DNA of 17,054 nt from Chloromonas sp. AAM2. Taxonomy: Eukaryota > Chlorophyta > Chlorophyceae > Chlamydomonadales > Chlamydomonadaceae. Positions 1 to 9,300 of the stretch are shown in pieces (within the stretch, counting starts at the first letter, position 1; each line of letters starts with the position of its first letter). The position numbers and the translations under genes are program-made. The notes under the pieces were generated by a model. That model saw nothing but the letters and a program-made list of their open reading frames with translations. It searched no databases and was not told where the DNA came from. The stretch is taken from NCBI GenBank assembly GCA_004335635.1, contig QAXH01006498.1, forward strand, positions 1 through 17,054, in the 5' to 3' direction.

Positions 1-142
1 AAGATATGGTGTGATCCACTGTCAGCTATTGTGTGTATCATGCATATTATGTGTGGTGATTATGACGCCCACATGCACTGCTGAGATGTGAGTCTCGTGA
101 CGGCTTGATCACTGCGCAGTGTATGCATGTTCTTGCACTCAG

Positions 143-285
143 GTGCCGAGGACGATGAGGGTGATGACGAGGGTGGGGCGCCGATGCCCCCCAAGGGGAA
201 GACCAAGCTGGCACCCCCGCCCCCCGACCTCCGGGCCGCCAAGCCCAAGAGGCGCGGGGTTGTGTTGTCAGACGATGACGAATAG
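143..285 (+). CDS. Terminal exon of an unidentified protein (gene truncated at window start)
   Basis: A 3' splice site (CTTGCACTCAG, ending at 142) opens an exon that enters with two bases of a split codon and stops at TAG 283-285. It encodes about 46 residues: an acidic stretch (AEDDEGDDEGG), a Pro/Lys linker (MPPKGKTKLAPPPPDL) and a basic-then-acidic end (KPKRRGVVLSDDDE). Such tails are common at the C termini of nuclear chromatin or replication proteins, and KPKRR could serve in nuclear import. That role is inference from composition only; I do not recognise the family. The rest of the gene lies upstream of the window, and bases 1-142 read as intron. A TGTAA motif follows 13 bases after the stop, which fits a chlorophycean gene end. 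Coding is supported by GC-rich codon use that contrasts with the AT-richer flanks. Confidence 0.6.
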
Positions 286-297
286 GAAATGTGTTGC

Positions 298-302
298 TGT
301 AA
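298..302 (+). terminator. Putative polyadenylation signal TGTAA
   Basis: A TGTAA lies 13 bases after the TAG of the terminal exon at 143-285. TGTAA is the usual chlorophycean poly(A) signal. The motif is short and frequent, so position is the only support. Confidence 0.35.
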
Positions 303-336
303 CAAATGGCTCAGATTTGGATCTGAATACAAAAAG

Positions 337-602
337 GTTTGCCAGTTCTGGGACAATTTCCAGAAACGCCGGTGGGGCCAGTGTGGCACACGTACAGTGG
401 TACACAGGAGTCAGAACTCAGTAATGTAAGTCGCCACCAAGTGCTCCAGTTGCCTCACTCTCTTCAACATGCTTGTGTGCTGCGCGCGTATACGCATGTT
501 GTGGGTGACGAGACTGTGTGTGTCGTGGGAGTCTGGGTTTCGCCCTGCCACCACACACTGGCTCCAGTGCCATTCTTGGAAATTGTCCCAGAACTGGCAA
601 AC
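337..602. repeat. Imperfect inverted repeat with about 55-bp arms (foldback or two head-to-head retrocopies)
   Basis: The left arm (337-387) and the reverse complement of the right arm (547-602) share 26 identical outer bases and then diverge but stay alignable through a common GCCAGTGTG core. The spacer is about 160 bp. Both arms are preceded, in their own orientation, by an A-rich run. Read in the same frame, both arms give V-C-Q-F-W-D-N-F-Q-x-x-x-W-x-Q-C, so they may derive from one short coding segment. Nothing else in 286-930 looks coding. Confidence 0.6.
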
Positions 603-1070
603 ATCTTTTTTTTGTTGCTGTTGGTGTGTTACATGACCTGATAGGCACATATAGATACACATATAGATGTCCATCCACGTTTTCAGGCGTTAACGATGGC
701 TTGCTCATACCCCGCATTCCACTGCCTACCTACTAATGATGGTCAGGTAACACTCAGCCAGAACGTTCCCGTCTGATCTGTGTTTTGCTCTTCGGATCTG
801 TCAGACACGGTCATCCTTGCAAATCATGCATGGAGGGTCGTTTCACCCGTTTCTAACCACTGAAATGCTATGGTTGCAATGCTGAAAGCAGTGGTTGCAA
901 TGCTGTAATGTTCTGGTTTTTTTGTTCAATGATGCTCAATGGGAATAGAGAGGGTGGCATTAAGGACAAGCAACACACCTCGCCTGCTGTCACAGCTTGA
1001 AATAGGCTCATGGGCTGTGAGGAAGGGTGGACCAGCGTTTAGTTCAACATCACTCCATCTCTTCTTGCAG

Positions 1071-1350
1071 TCTGCTCTTGTGGTGAGGGAGTTGAGGCTG
1101 AGCCCATCCATCACCAGGAAGAAGAGTGTGACTGGAAGAAGGAGCACCCCAAGCAGCCCTATCCATGGGGAGCAATCAAGCAGGAGGCCAACAGCAACAG
1201 GATGCTGCCTGCAGGAAGTGGAAGGCCATGAGAACGAAGCTGGGGCTGCCTTGCGTTGCACCGTCTAAGGTTTCCCTATCAGCTTGTGAAGCGCTTGCCC
1301 AGCATGAGCCTTGCCCATCATGCACCCCGCCAGACGCACCCACTTGAAGC
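1071..1350 (+). other. Decayed coding-like block, possibly transposon-derived
   Basis: A good 3' splice site (CTTCTTGCAG, ending at 1070) precedes a stretch that is open in overlapping frames. One frame gives a Cys/His/acid-rich segment (CSCGEGVEAEPIHHQEEECD, then WKKEHPKQPYPWGAIKQ) that stops near 1230. Another frame carries on with a basic segment (CRKWKAMRTKLGLPC) to about 1347. A single frameshift would link them, which suggests a broken exon or mobile-element protein fragment. I do not recognise the family. Related GTTGCAATGCT-rich repeats flank it at about 870-935 and 1468-1525, so the block may lie inside one repetitive unit. Confidence 0.25.
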
Positions 1351-1636
1351 ATGAACTAACTCAAGCCAGTTGGCAGTTATCCCTTTAACGTTTGGACAAT
1401 TTTAATACTGGAAAATGAAACAAGTTCTGTGACAAGTTCTGTGACTAGTTGTCTTATGCTGTACTTAGTTGCAATGCTTTGTTGTTCTGGTAATGTTCAA
1501 TGCTGTTATCATATGCTGCAATGCTAACGAGGTGCTGTTTGGAAGGCGCTTCGTGGGGTGACCACCACATGGGTCTGCTGGTTCTTTCCCTTTACTACTA
1601 GTGGTCTGCTCGCCCACCTGTTTGGTTCTCTTGCTG

Positions 1637-1845
1637 GGTTGCATCAGCCTAGCACAGCACTGGGTTACATACTGTGTAAAGGGGAATCAGAGAGCCGACC
1701 TGTCCTACACATCCACCGGTATTTGCAGCGACAAAAGGTGATTGGCCGGTCCCCTCATAGCACATTTGCATCCCGCCTGGACTCGCGCATAAGGGGCTGC
1801 ACCTCGCAAAACGCCACTTGAAGGGATGCACAGAATTGATGAAGA
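1637..1845 (+). repeat. Dispersed repeat family A, copy 1
   Basis: About 205 bp aligns collinearly with 5613-5822. Shared landmarks are ACTGTGTAA, CACCGGTAT, ATTGGCCGG, AGCACA followed by TTGCATCCC, CTGGACTCGCGCAT and GCACCTCGCAAA. Copy 1 lacks about 14 bases that copy 2 has just after CTCGCGCAT. Shorter copies of the left part lie at 3176-3232 and 15566-15640. No transposase or target-site duplication is visible, so it is best called a non-autonomous interspersed repeat. Bases 1846-2210 show nothing beyond AT-rich spacer. Confidence 0.7.
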
Positions 1846-2211
1846 AAACATGCAGCACCAAGCCAGAGGTTAAGCAAAAAGGTCAATCAGAAATTGTCAG
1901 TTGCATCTGACCTATAAGCATACACAGTAGGTCCTACACAGTCGCCATTATCCAAAGCTGATTGTCAACACCATCCAGACACAACATTTTGAGTAGACTC
2001 ATAATTGTGATAATTGTGTACTCATAATTTAAGAAGCACGATAAGACTTATCTGACTTGTAAGCAGTTTGTGGCTATCCCATTACTGAACTGTTATGCAC
2101 TATCTCTTGTTTGACTAATCATAGATGATAATCAGTTGTTCTAACAAACTCGCATGTACTCACCCGTACGGAACCGTAGTTCCTCGCATGCATACTTTTT
2201 TTCTTTCCCAG

Positions 2212-2340
2212 GCTTTAAAACTTCAAAGAAATAACGGACAATGGGCTTTCTGGTTCAACAGCTCAGAGTTCTGCAGAGTTCTGAAAAAAAACTGTTCACA
2301 TCATCCACTTTACTTGTATGGCCACGGTGTAAGGGCGTAA
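2212..2340 (+). other. Candidate exon or 5' UTR just upstream of NAA40
   Basis: A T-rich tract and CTTTCCCAG (AG at 2210-2211) make a convincing 3' splice site. One frame from 2212 is open for 42 codons, with a protein-like composition (QWAFWFNSSEFCRVLKKN), to TAA 2338-2340. A possible donor (GGT|GTAAGG) sits at 2329. The frame that leads into NAA40 is also open from ATG 2241, after TAA 2232-2234. The segment could be the NAA40 5' UTR, an N-terminal extension, or the last exon of another gene; the sequence does not decide. Confidence 0.3.
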
Positions 2341-2510
2341 TGCCATTCTTGGAGCAACCCACAGAGACTCCGACACACGTGCCAAAGAAGGAATCCTGTC
2401 CGTCCGCAGGACGTAGCGAGACAGATCATACGAGTTGCCGACACACTGTAACCGATGTAACTTCAATTTTGAATTGTCGGGAGGTGGATGTGCGAGCCAG
2501 ACATACAGAC

Positions 2511-5498
2511 ATGCAACGCGCAGTAAGGGACTTCCAAAAGAGACTTACGATGCAACGCACGCAGGGAGGCCGCAGCTCAGCTGTTAGTGGACGTACAGCC
2601 CTTCTGCTCAAGAAAGCGAATTCCATCGTAGATCCCACAGTAACGTTGGAGAACAAGCTCACATTTCAGGTGCCATCCAACCACTCGATACGCGTCAAAC
2701 ATTACAGGCAAGTGGGTAGTGGGTCGTCACCAGCATGGGTTAGGGTGGTCACCTCGCTGCCCTCGCTGAGGTCTTGCACCACGCTTATGAATTGCTTGAA
2801 AACGTGCCCTGGGCAAATTTGCGAATGCCAGTGATGGTGATGGTGATGAGTGTGCTTGCCATGTGTGCAGCTCCGCCACACTCCCTGCCGAGCTGCATGA
2901 GTGGGCGTTTGCGCTGGTGCGCGACTCCCTGAAGGAGCTGTATGAGCCGGTGTGGGGTTGGAGGGATGAGGACAAGAGGAAGCAGCTCAAGGCGGTGGGT
3001 GGGTGAAGTGAATTTTTTTCTAGGAATGTACGCACAGTCGGGTAGAGGACGTGCAGAGTTGGAGGTCAAATGCAACGGCAAAGAGCAGAGGGGCAGCATA
3101 CACTCGCCAGCTTGCACAACATGCAGACAAATGGCCTTGACTGCGTGGCTTCTTCAATGGCTCTGGGCCCTGACGCATCACATCAGCGTAGCCCAAACCG
3201 CATAGCACTGTGCAAAGGGAATTCAGAAGCCACGCAATCAATTAAGGCCAGCTGTGATTTTTACTAGTACATCGTTCACCATGCACGTTCACTGTGAATA
3301 AGTGTCAGCTGAAGCCGGGGGCCACCCAGACACGGCTCACAATCAAATGAAAAGAGGCTCATTCAGCAGCTGTCGTCAAGGCCTGTCCCCTCGATTGCAT
3401 AGTTTACTTGGACAGTGCCTCGGTTATGTGTCAGCAAAGCCCAGAATGCCCCCACCGACCCTCAACTCCTTCACTCCACCGGGGCACATCACACATGCGC
3501 ATCATTCGCAAGGTATGCCAGCATCTCGTGCTGTGCATGCACCAATCAGTTGCAAGCATCCAGTTGCTTCCTCCGTGACCTGCGCCCTGGCGCCTGCATG
3601 ATGATGAAGATGATGAAGACGATTTGCCAGGGTTGTCCTGACGCTGCTTGTGCCACTGTGCCTTATTCGCCTTACCATGCATGCAGCCAACATCGCGGTT
3701 CCTAGTGGCGTGGGCAAGCTCACAAACCTCTCCTACACAACCAGCTGCACCTCACACACAGCCAGACACACTTCCAGCTGCGGATGTCACTCAACCGTGC
3801 GCACACACAGACAGGCCAGCTGGCGCTGCCATGTCAGAGGACAGCCCCCGGGATGACCGGCAGTTACAGCGGGACGCGGGTGGTGCGCATGCATCACGTG
3901 GTCAGCACGTTACTGCAGCAACCGACAACAGTAACCAACAGGGTGGGGCAGTGGCAACGGCAGATGGCGGCACTGGCGTGGGGTGTAGAGATGGGAGTGA
4001 GAGCGTACCAGGTGCTGCATGCACAGGGGGTGGAGGGGCGGGGGTTGACGGGTGGTTTCCAGCCGCGTACCTGAACTACCGATTTGAGGAGGGGTACAGC
4101 AAGGACCCCGTGTTGTGAGTAGGCTGGTGCAGGGGGTGTGGGGCTCATGGCCTTCAGTACGGGTGTGTGTGGGTGGTTGCGGGTGGGTGTTGTTGTTGTG
4201 GTGGTGGTGACGGGGACGATGCCAGCGAGGGCAAGAGTCGGGCGGGAACCGATCAGTTAACTTCACGAGAAGGAGTGTATATTTATGTGGCGTTGATGGC
4301 TGCATACGACTGGTGCCAGCTTACTGGGAGGGCACAGGCCGTAGCTGATGTTAGTGTTACAGGAAATGCAAGCACGCTGCCAGCATCATGAATATTCGCA
4401 CGCATGGCCATGCGTCCCAGTGCTGCTGTTGTCACAGTAACTCGAAATTCATCGCACAGCATACGTAAAGGACAACAGTTCTGGCCTGCATGCTGCATGG
4501 CAGCTTCTTCACATGCTGGTGACCCATGTGCCACATATGTTCCATGGCAGCTTCTTCACACGTGCCCACGCGCCCCATGTGCTCCATGCAGGTATGTGTA
4601 CGAGGTGATGGTGTCACCCGGCTGGCAGCGGCAGGGCCTGGCATCGCGCCTCATGGGGCTGGCGGAGGACATGGTGAGTGACGTGTGACCAACTGGGAGG
4701 GTGGGAAGGAGTTATGGGGACAGGCAAGGCAGGACTTTTGGAGCTCTTGCATCCCAGTCTTTGACTTCAGTTGGCCTGCCTTGCCTGCTTTCTCGCTGCG
4801 TTCGTTTTGTTTTCTTGCTCAGGGTAGGCCAAGGCGGTGCCCATCCCGTTCCGTGTCCTCTGACGGCTTTCCTGCTGTAAATACATATATATGGAGTTGT
4901 GGATGTGAGGGGAATGGAGCTGTTACATCAGCGAGGACTGGCACTACTACGTTCTGTTGCTCAGGCTTGTTCAGGACGGTGTCAAAGTTCGTCTCTCGCA
5001 TGTGCCTCACCCTTGCTGCCCTTGCCCTGCCTCAGGCCTGGGAGGCGGCTATGGACCGAGTTGTGCTCACAGTGCTGCTGGCAAACAAACCAGCAGACGC
5101 ACTGTACCGCACTTTGAAGTACACAGTAGATAAGGTATGGGGAAGAAATTAACTGGTATGGAATGTTATGCATGCAAGCGTCCTGCTCATCCCTATGCAC
5201 TGGCGTTCACCACAGTATACAAGCTATAACATTCGTCATGCGAGTTATCACCATCGTCAGCAAGCCAGCAAGTCTGGGTGATTGGAATCCAGCCAACCAG
5301 CGCACTTCCTTCTGATTGTTTTTCGGCTGCATGACGGCTCGCTTGCTTAACTATTGGGCAATCACACACACGCTGCTTGTGCACCTCCTGCTGCAGGCCT
5401 CGCCTCCCTTGAGCAAGGGCTATCACATCCTCAGCAGGGGACCACCTAAGGAGGATGCTACACAAGCTAAGCCAGCTAAGAGCAGCAAAAAGAAATGA
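2511..5498 (+). CDS. NAA40: N-alpha-acetyltransferase 40 (NatD), GNAT family, six exons
   Basis: NatD transfers acetyl from acetyl-CoA to the N-terminal serine of histones H4 and H2A, on the ribosome or in the nucleus. Exons: 2511-2707, 2871-2994, 3687-4114, 4592-4673, 5036-5134, 5397-5498 (TGA 5496-5498); all phases close, giving 343 residues. Family landmarks in order: LLKKANSIVDP (about 31-41), ELYEPVWGWRDEDKRKQL (second exon), RFLVAW (111-116), YLNYRF then DPVLYVYEV (235-255), the acetyl-CoA loop QRQGLA (262-267), VVLTVLLANKPADALY, LKYTVD and GYHILSR. Y251, Y253 and E254 match the substrate-pocket Tyr-x-Tyr-Glu of the family. About 105 Pro/Thr/Gly/Ala-rich residues (about 120-228) are inserted before the YLNYRF strand; without them the length (about 238) equals the family norm. 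ATG 2511 is chosen for that reason, but in-frame ATGs at 2241, 2340 and 2550 are possible. The tail ends KSSKKK. Confidence 0.9.
2708..2870 (+). other. NAA40: GC-AG intron of NAA40
   Basis: The first intron is best read as ACAG|GCAAGT ... GTGTGCAG, the classical GC-AG donor. It leaves two codon bases (AG) that join C2871 to make Ser66 and keeps both flanking family segments in frame. The strong-looking GT at 2712 would leave phase 0 and break the frame. A GT at 2723 also restores frame but has a poor consensus (GTCGTC). Confidence 0.7.
3176..3232 (+). repeat. Dispersed repeat family A, short copy 3 (in NAA40 intron 2)
   Basis: ACATCAGC, then AACCGCATAGCACTGTG and CAAAGGGAATTCAG match the left part of the family A copies at 1637, 5613 and 15566. 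It lies in the 692-bp intron 2995-3686, which otherwise shows only short simple-sequence stretches (for example the ATGATGAAG run near 3598-3620). Confidence 0.5.
4496..4560 (+). repeat. Direct duplication upstream of the NAA40 exon 4 acceptor
   Basis: An identical 18-base unit, CATGGCAGCTTCTTCACA, occurs at 4496-4513 and 4543-4560, 47 bp apart. It is followed by CATGTGCTCCATGCAG, which is the 3' splice site of exon 4 (AG at 4590-4591). The array sits in intron 4115-4591, whose 5' part holds a GT-rich simple tract (about 4155-4210). Confidence 0.65.
4752..4896 (+). repeat. Dispersed repeat family B, copy 2 (in NAA40 intron 4)
   Basis: This copy matches 8593-8885 through GGCCTGCCTTGCCTGCTTT, TTCTTGCTCA, GGTAGGCCA, GGCGGTGCCCATCC, TCCTCTGACGGCTTTCCTG and CTGTAAATACA. 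Copies share the right end and differ in how far left they reach, the pattern of 5'-truncated retroelements. The conserved right end contains TGTAA. It fills much of intron 4674-5035. Confidence 0.7.
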
Positions 5499-5612
5499 AA
5501 GGACCAGCCTGCTCGAGCTTTCTTGCTCTCGTTGCTTGGCTCCGTGGATTCTTCATGAAGCCATGTGATCACTGTGGTTCCGAAGGCCGGCTTGCCGGTC
5601 TGGCTTGCTGCT

Positions 5613-5822
5613 TCTTACATCAGCCTCTAGCCAAAACCGCACTGTGTAATAAGGGTTCAACGAGCCCACCTGCCCTACATACACCGGTATGCAGTGACAA
5701 AAAGATTGGCCGGCCCCCTCGTAGCACACTTGCATCCCACCTGGACTCGCGCATCGCCGAGTTCCAGGGGCCGCACCTCGCAAAGCACCAAAAAATGGAC
5801 GCAGAAGAAATTGATGATGAGA
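5613..5822 (+). repeat. Dispersed repeat family A, copy 2
   Basis: This is the longest copy and starts about 115 bases after the NAA40 stop. It aligns with 1637-1845 over its full length and carries about 14 extra bases after CTCGCGCAT (CGCCGAGTTCCAGG). One frame is open across it (DKKIGRPPRSTLASHLDSRI, then AEFQGPHLAKHQKMDAEE). The matching frame in copy 1 is broken by the indel, so I do not call a protein. Confidence 0.7.
5645..5649 (+). terminator. Putative polyadenylation signal TGTAA for NAA40
   Basis: This is the first clear TGTAA after the NAA40 stop, about 147 bases downstream. It lies inside the family A repeat, so if used, the gene end has been captured from a repeat. A second TGTAA lies at about 5922-5926 in a family B copy. 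Confidence 0.35.
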
Positions 5823-5861
5823 AGTCAAGTTATGTCAGCGGAAGAGTCAGCAGTCTCTGTT

Positions 5862-5926
5862 CTTGCTCAGGGTGTGGTACACATCCCAGCTCGTGTCTTT
5901 TGACGGCTTTCCTTACCAGTATGTAA
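5862..5926 (+). repeat. Dispersed repeat family B, copy 4 (degenerate right end)
   Basis: TTCTTGCTCAGGGT, then CACATCCC, GTGTC, TTTGACGGCTTTCCT and TGTAAAGG follow the order of landmarks in the other B copies, with several changes. It begins about 40 bases after family A copy 2, so the two families may be nested or parts of one composite element. Confidence 0.5.
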
Positions 5927-6227
5927 AGGCTCTGGCTGGCAGAGGTGCAGGTCTCTTGGGCGTTTTGCTCCCAGTGAAATATCCCCACGCGAGTATGATC
6001 GCCACGCATTGAAATCACTGATGATCATAATGATGGGGTACATCCCCTCGCTTTTTGTGCTAGCAGCATGTGCGCATTTGCAAAGTATGCAATGTTGTTG
6101 TACGTCTTAGGCATTGGGGGAAGCACAGTGTGCATCAAGAAGTGTACGCAGGTATAACCTAGCGTAAGGGTTAGCGTAACGCAAGTATATACCCTAACAG
6201 GCGTTTGTCCCTAACGCTTAACGCCCA

Positions 6228-6239
6228 CCAATGACGTCA
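6228..6239 (+). promoter_or_regulatory. Candidate promoter: CCAAT box overlapping a CRE palindrome
   Basis: CCAAT (6228-6232) runs directly into TGACGTCA (6232-6239), the full cAMP-response/bZIP palindrome, about 140 bases before the hydrolase start codon. Just upstream (about 6160-6215) are repeated GCGTAA/CCTAAC motifs. Position and perfect bZIP consensus are the support; function is inference. Confidence 0.35.
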
Positions 6240-6380
6240 CATTGATGTTCGCGCAAGCAAACTTGTTCCAGAGACTTGCAGCAGCGTAGCCGAATTTCTA
6301 GAACGCACACTGTACCTAGGAGTTTTTCTTTCTAGGAATGTACGACTGGCGGTCACGTCACGCACAAACATCGTGAAGCG

Positions 6381-9300
6381 ATGGGACTCGGTCACTTTTT
6401 GCAAGATGCAATTGAACTGCCTTATGCCATCATGCTGGTATGCCTTGGGGCGACCTACGGCACAGGGAGGTCCGTGGCTCGGGCACAATGCAGCCCAAAG
6501 CAACTGTGCTTGGCTGGCCTCGCGCAAGGACTGGCTTGCTGTTTTGAACACGGCACCCTGCGAAGTCAGCGGCTCCTGCTTGAACTGATGGGCGCGATGG
6601 ACGTGTTTGCCGCCAAAGCCCTTGTTAAAGGTCTTCGGGTTGAGCAGCATGCCAAGGGTGTCCTCATGAGCCTTGGCCCTGCTTCCGAATCTTGTGACGC
6701 GGTGATTCTGTACGTGCATGGTAAGGCCTCACACCGAACTTTGTTTATCGCATAACTTGCATGGGTGCTCAAGGCCAGTTGCATGGCTTCAGCTCTTGAC
6801 ACTCGCTTTTGTAATAGCCATCATGTAAGGTTTGTGTGATAGAAATGGCCTGGATGGCCTGCATGCCATGTTGTTAGCCATGTTGCATGCACGGCGCCAC
6901 AGCGGTAGCTGGTAGTTGCAACACCATCAGGTAGATGAGCTGCCATGGTAGTGACCCACGCACGGACTCGACGTATGCGCCTATGCTTCAAGACAATGAT
7001 GCTCCTGTCGGTATACATCTGTTGACATCGGGGAGGCCGTCACAGGACGCAGAACGGATTGGGGTAGTCACCGTCCCGACCACCTTGCGCAAGAAAATAA
7101 ATCGCGTCTGCTCAAGCCTGTCTGCCGTGCCTGCCCCTGTGCCATCAGGCGGTGCCATGGTGACCGGCACTCCCACCATGTACACACGCTCCCTGGCTCA
7201 TCTCCTAAGCCTGCTCAGAGCCAGGGGCGTGAGGGCTCGCCTGCTGGCCCTGGGCTACGACCTGGCGCCCGAACACCCATTTCCACGCGCACAGCAGCAG
7301 GTGATGTCAAATAAATGAATAATAATGCTTATACGTATCTCCGGTATAGGGCAGGGATGAATAATAGGTGATGGTAACTAATACATAGTCGAGTGTGACG
7401 CACTGATGACGACGACGACGGTGACGTGACGAGATTCCACGCCTAGATGATGAAGTTCGTTCACATGTGGCATCCAGCCTTGCGAGTAGTTTTGCCCCCT
7501 ATTAGGAAGCAAAATGAAAGGGCCATGATTCACATAAGGCCGTCCAACCTACATGTGAACGGGATTGCGACCCACCTGGATAGTAAGGGTGGTGGCCAAC
7601 CCCTCGAGGTGCTGTGCTGACCGCAGACCTCGTTAGACGGGATGACGTCCGTGAGATAGGTCATCATAGCACATAAACTCACATCACACGTCCGCGAGAA
7701 CAGATGTTTAGGAATCTGTTAGGAATTTCGCCTGCAGGCCCTGGACTATGTCCTGGCGCTCAAACACCGTTTTCCATGCGCACAGCAGCAGGTGACAACA
7801 AGATAATAATAGTCATGTCGGTTATGACAACTGATAGTCACCTGAGGTTGATGCACTTCTCGTTTTGATGTCCTCAGGCGTTGCAGGTTATCTTTCCCGT
7901 TTACCCAGGGCCATGCTTAGCATTACGAATCATCATGTTCACCGCAGCTGGCAGATTCTGGGCGGTCTCCGTCTCCCATCTCGAATGTCTCCGTCCCATG
8001 TCTCCAGGTTTAGGCTAGAAACCGAAGAAGTGCAATGTTGGCGATTTTGACCCTGTTGTTGGCCTGCTTTATCTATTGCATTGCTGGCTAAACATGGCAC
8101 TTATCACTTGCTACAATGTATCCAGTTAATAGGCAACTTACAATTCCCTTTTTAATCAAAGTTTAGGATCCAAAACTGCCAAAACCACCAAAACACTGCC
8201 AAAAACGTTTGGATTCGCCAAAAGTGTCCGCAGTCGTCAGACAATCATTTGAAACGTATCCCGGCTCCGGTGGTCATGCGGATCACCAACTTGTGCTGAG
8301 GGTACGGGCGGGCGTCAGCAACGCGGTTTTCAGCAGGGGTGCAGTTGTGGTGACGGGTAGGATTCGTCCTCATCCCCTTTCCTCCCTGAGAAGTAATCCC
8401 CAGATCAAAGGCCACGCAACACAACATCACCGCCTCAACATGTCGAGTTCGTGACAGCCCATGCCGGCAGCCCGCCTGCAGCCTGGCGGGCCTTGGGCCA
8501 GGATCATAGCTTTCTTTGCCTGCACGATGGGCGTCTGGTTCTTCGTCAGCCTGACCCTGCAGCCTAGATGCCAGTGTTCCGAGCCATGCCCTATGGCCAC
8601 TGTTGCAGTTTGGCTGTCCCTGTTCTCTGACGATCCGCCCTGTTGCAGCCTGGCTGCCTCTTCCTGGACTTGACTGACTAGGTCTCCTGGCCCTTCTTGC
8701 GTCCCTTGATCTAGTCTTTGACCTTGACTTCGGCGGCTCTGTCCTGTTTTGCTTTGGGTTGGCCTGTCTTGCCTGCTTTGTTCCCTGCTTTTGTTCTGCT
8801 TTCTTGCTCAAGGTAGGCCAGGGCGGTGCCCATCCAGTTCGGAGTCCTCTGACGGCTTTCCTGCTGTAAATACACATATACATGTAACATGTTGCAACGA
8901 CTCTGCGACTTTGAAGAACATTCCATCTTGCCGGGTGCATCGGTTGACGGTGTCACAGCCACCTTGGACAAACATCACCACGGCACCAGCCGCACCGCCC
9001 TCCAGTCCAGTGTGAGGTCTGGCACGTTCAGTACTTGATAAGCACACTCCGCGCACACGCCAATCCCCACACCTTTGGTCAGCCCGTCATGCCTGCTCTG
9101 TTCGCCTCATTCGTTTTTTGTTTTGCTCAGGATAGGCCGCGGCGGTGCCCATCCCGTGCGCGTCGTCAGGCAACTTCCCTGGTGTAAAGTGACAGATATC
9201 ACCTGTTATTTGTACATGGACGGTTCCCAACAGGGGTGCACCTGCTGTCGTGTGGGCTGACCCAACCTGTGCTACTGCATCACGTGACCAACATGCGATT

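Noticed and set aside
2723..2870. GT-AG version of NAA40 intron 1 with donor at 2723
   Set aside because: It keeps frame but GTCGTC is a poor donor, and it adds residues absent from the family; GC-AG at 2708 fits better.
5694..5826. Protein-coding reading of family A copy 2
   Set aside because: The frame is not conserved in copy 1 because of an indel, so conservation is at DNA level only.
6245..6300. Upstream mini-exon starting at ATG 6245 for the hydrolase
   Set aside because: Its only donor (GTAGCC) leaves a phase that puts the downstream exon out of the HGGA frame.
8245..8940. 231-codon reverse-strand open frame
   Set aside because: It spans family B repeat sequence inside a hydrolase intron, is Arg/Ser/Pro-rich from CT-rich DNA, and has no recognisable domain.
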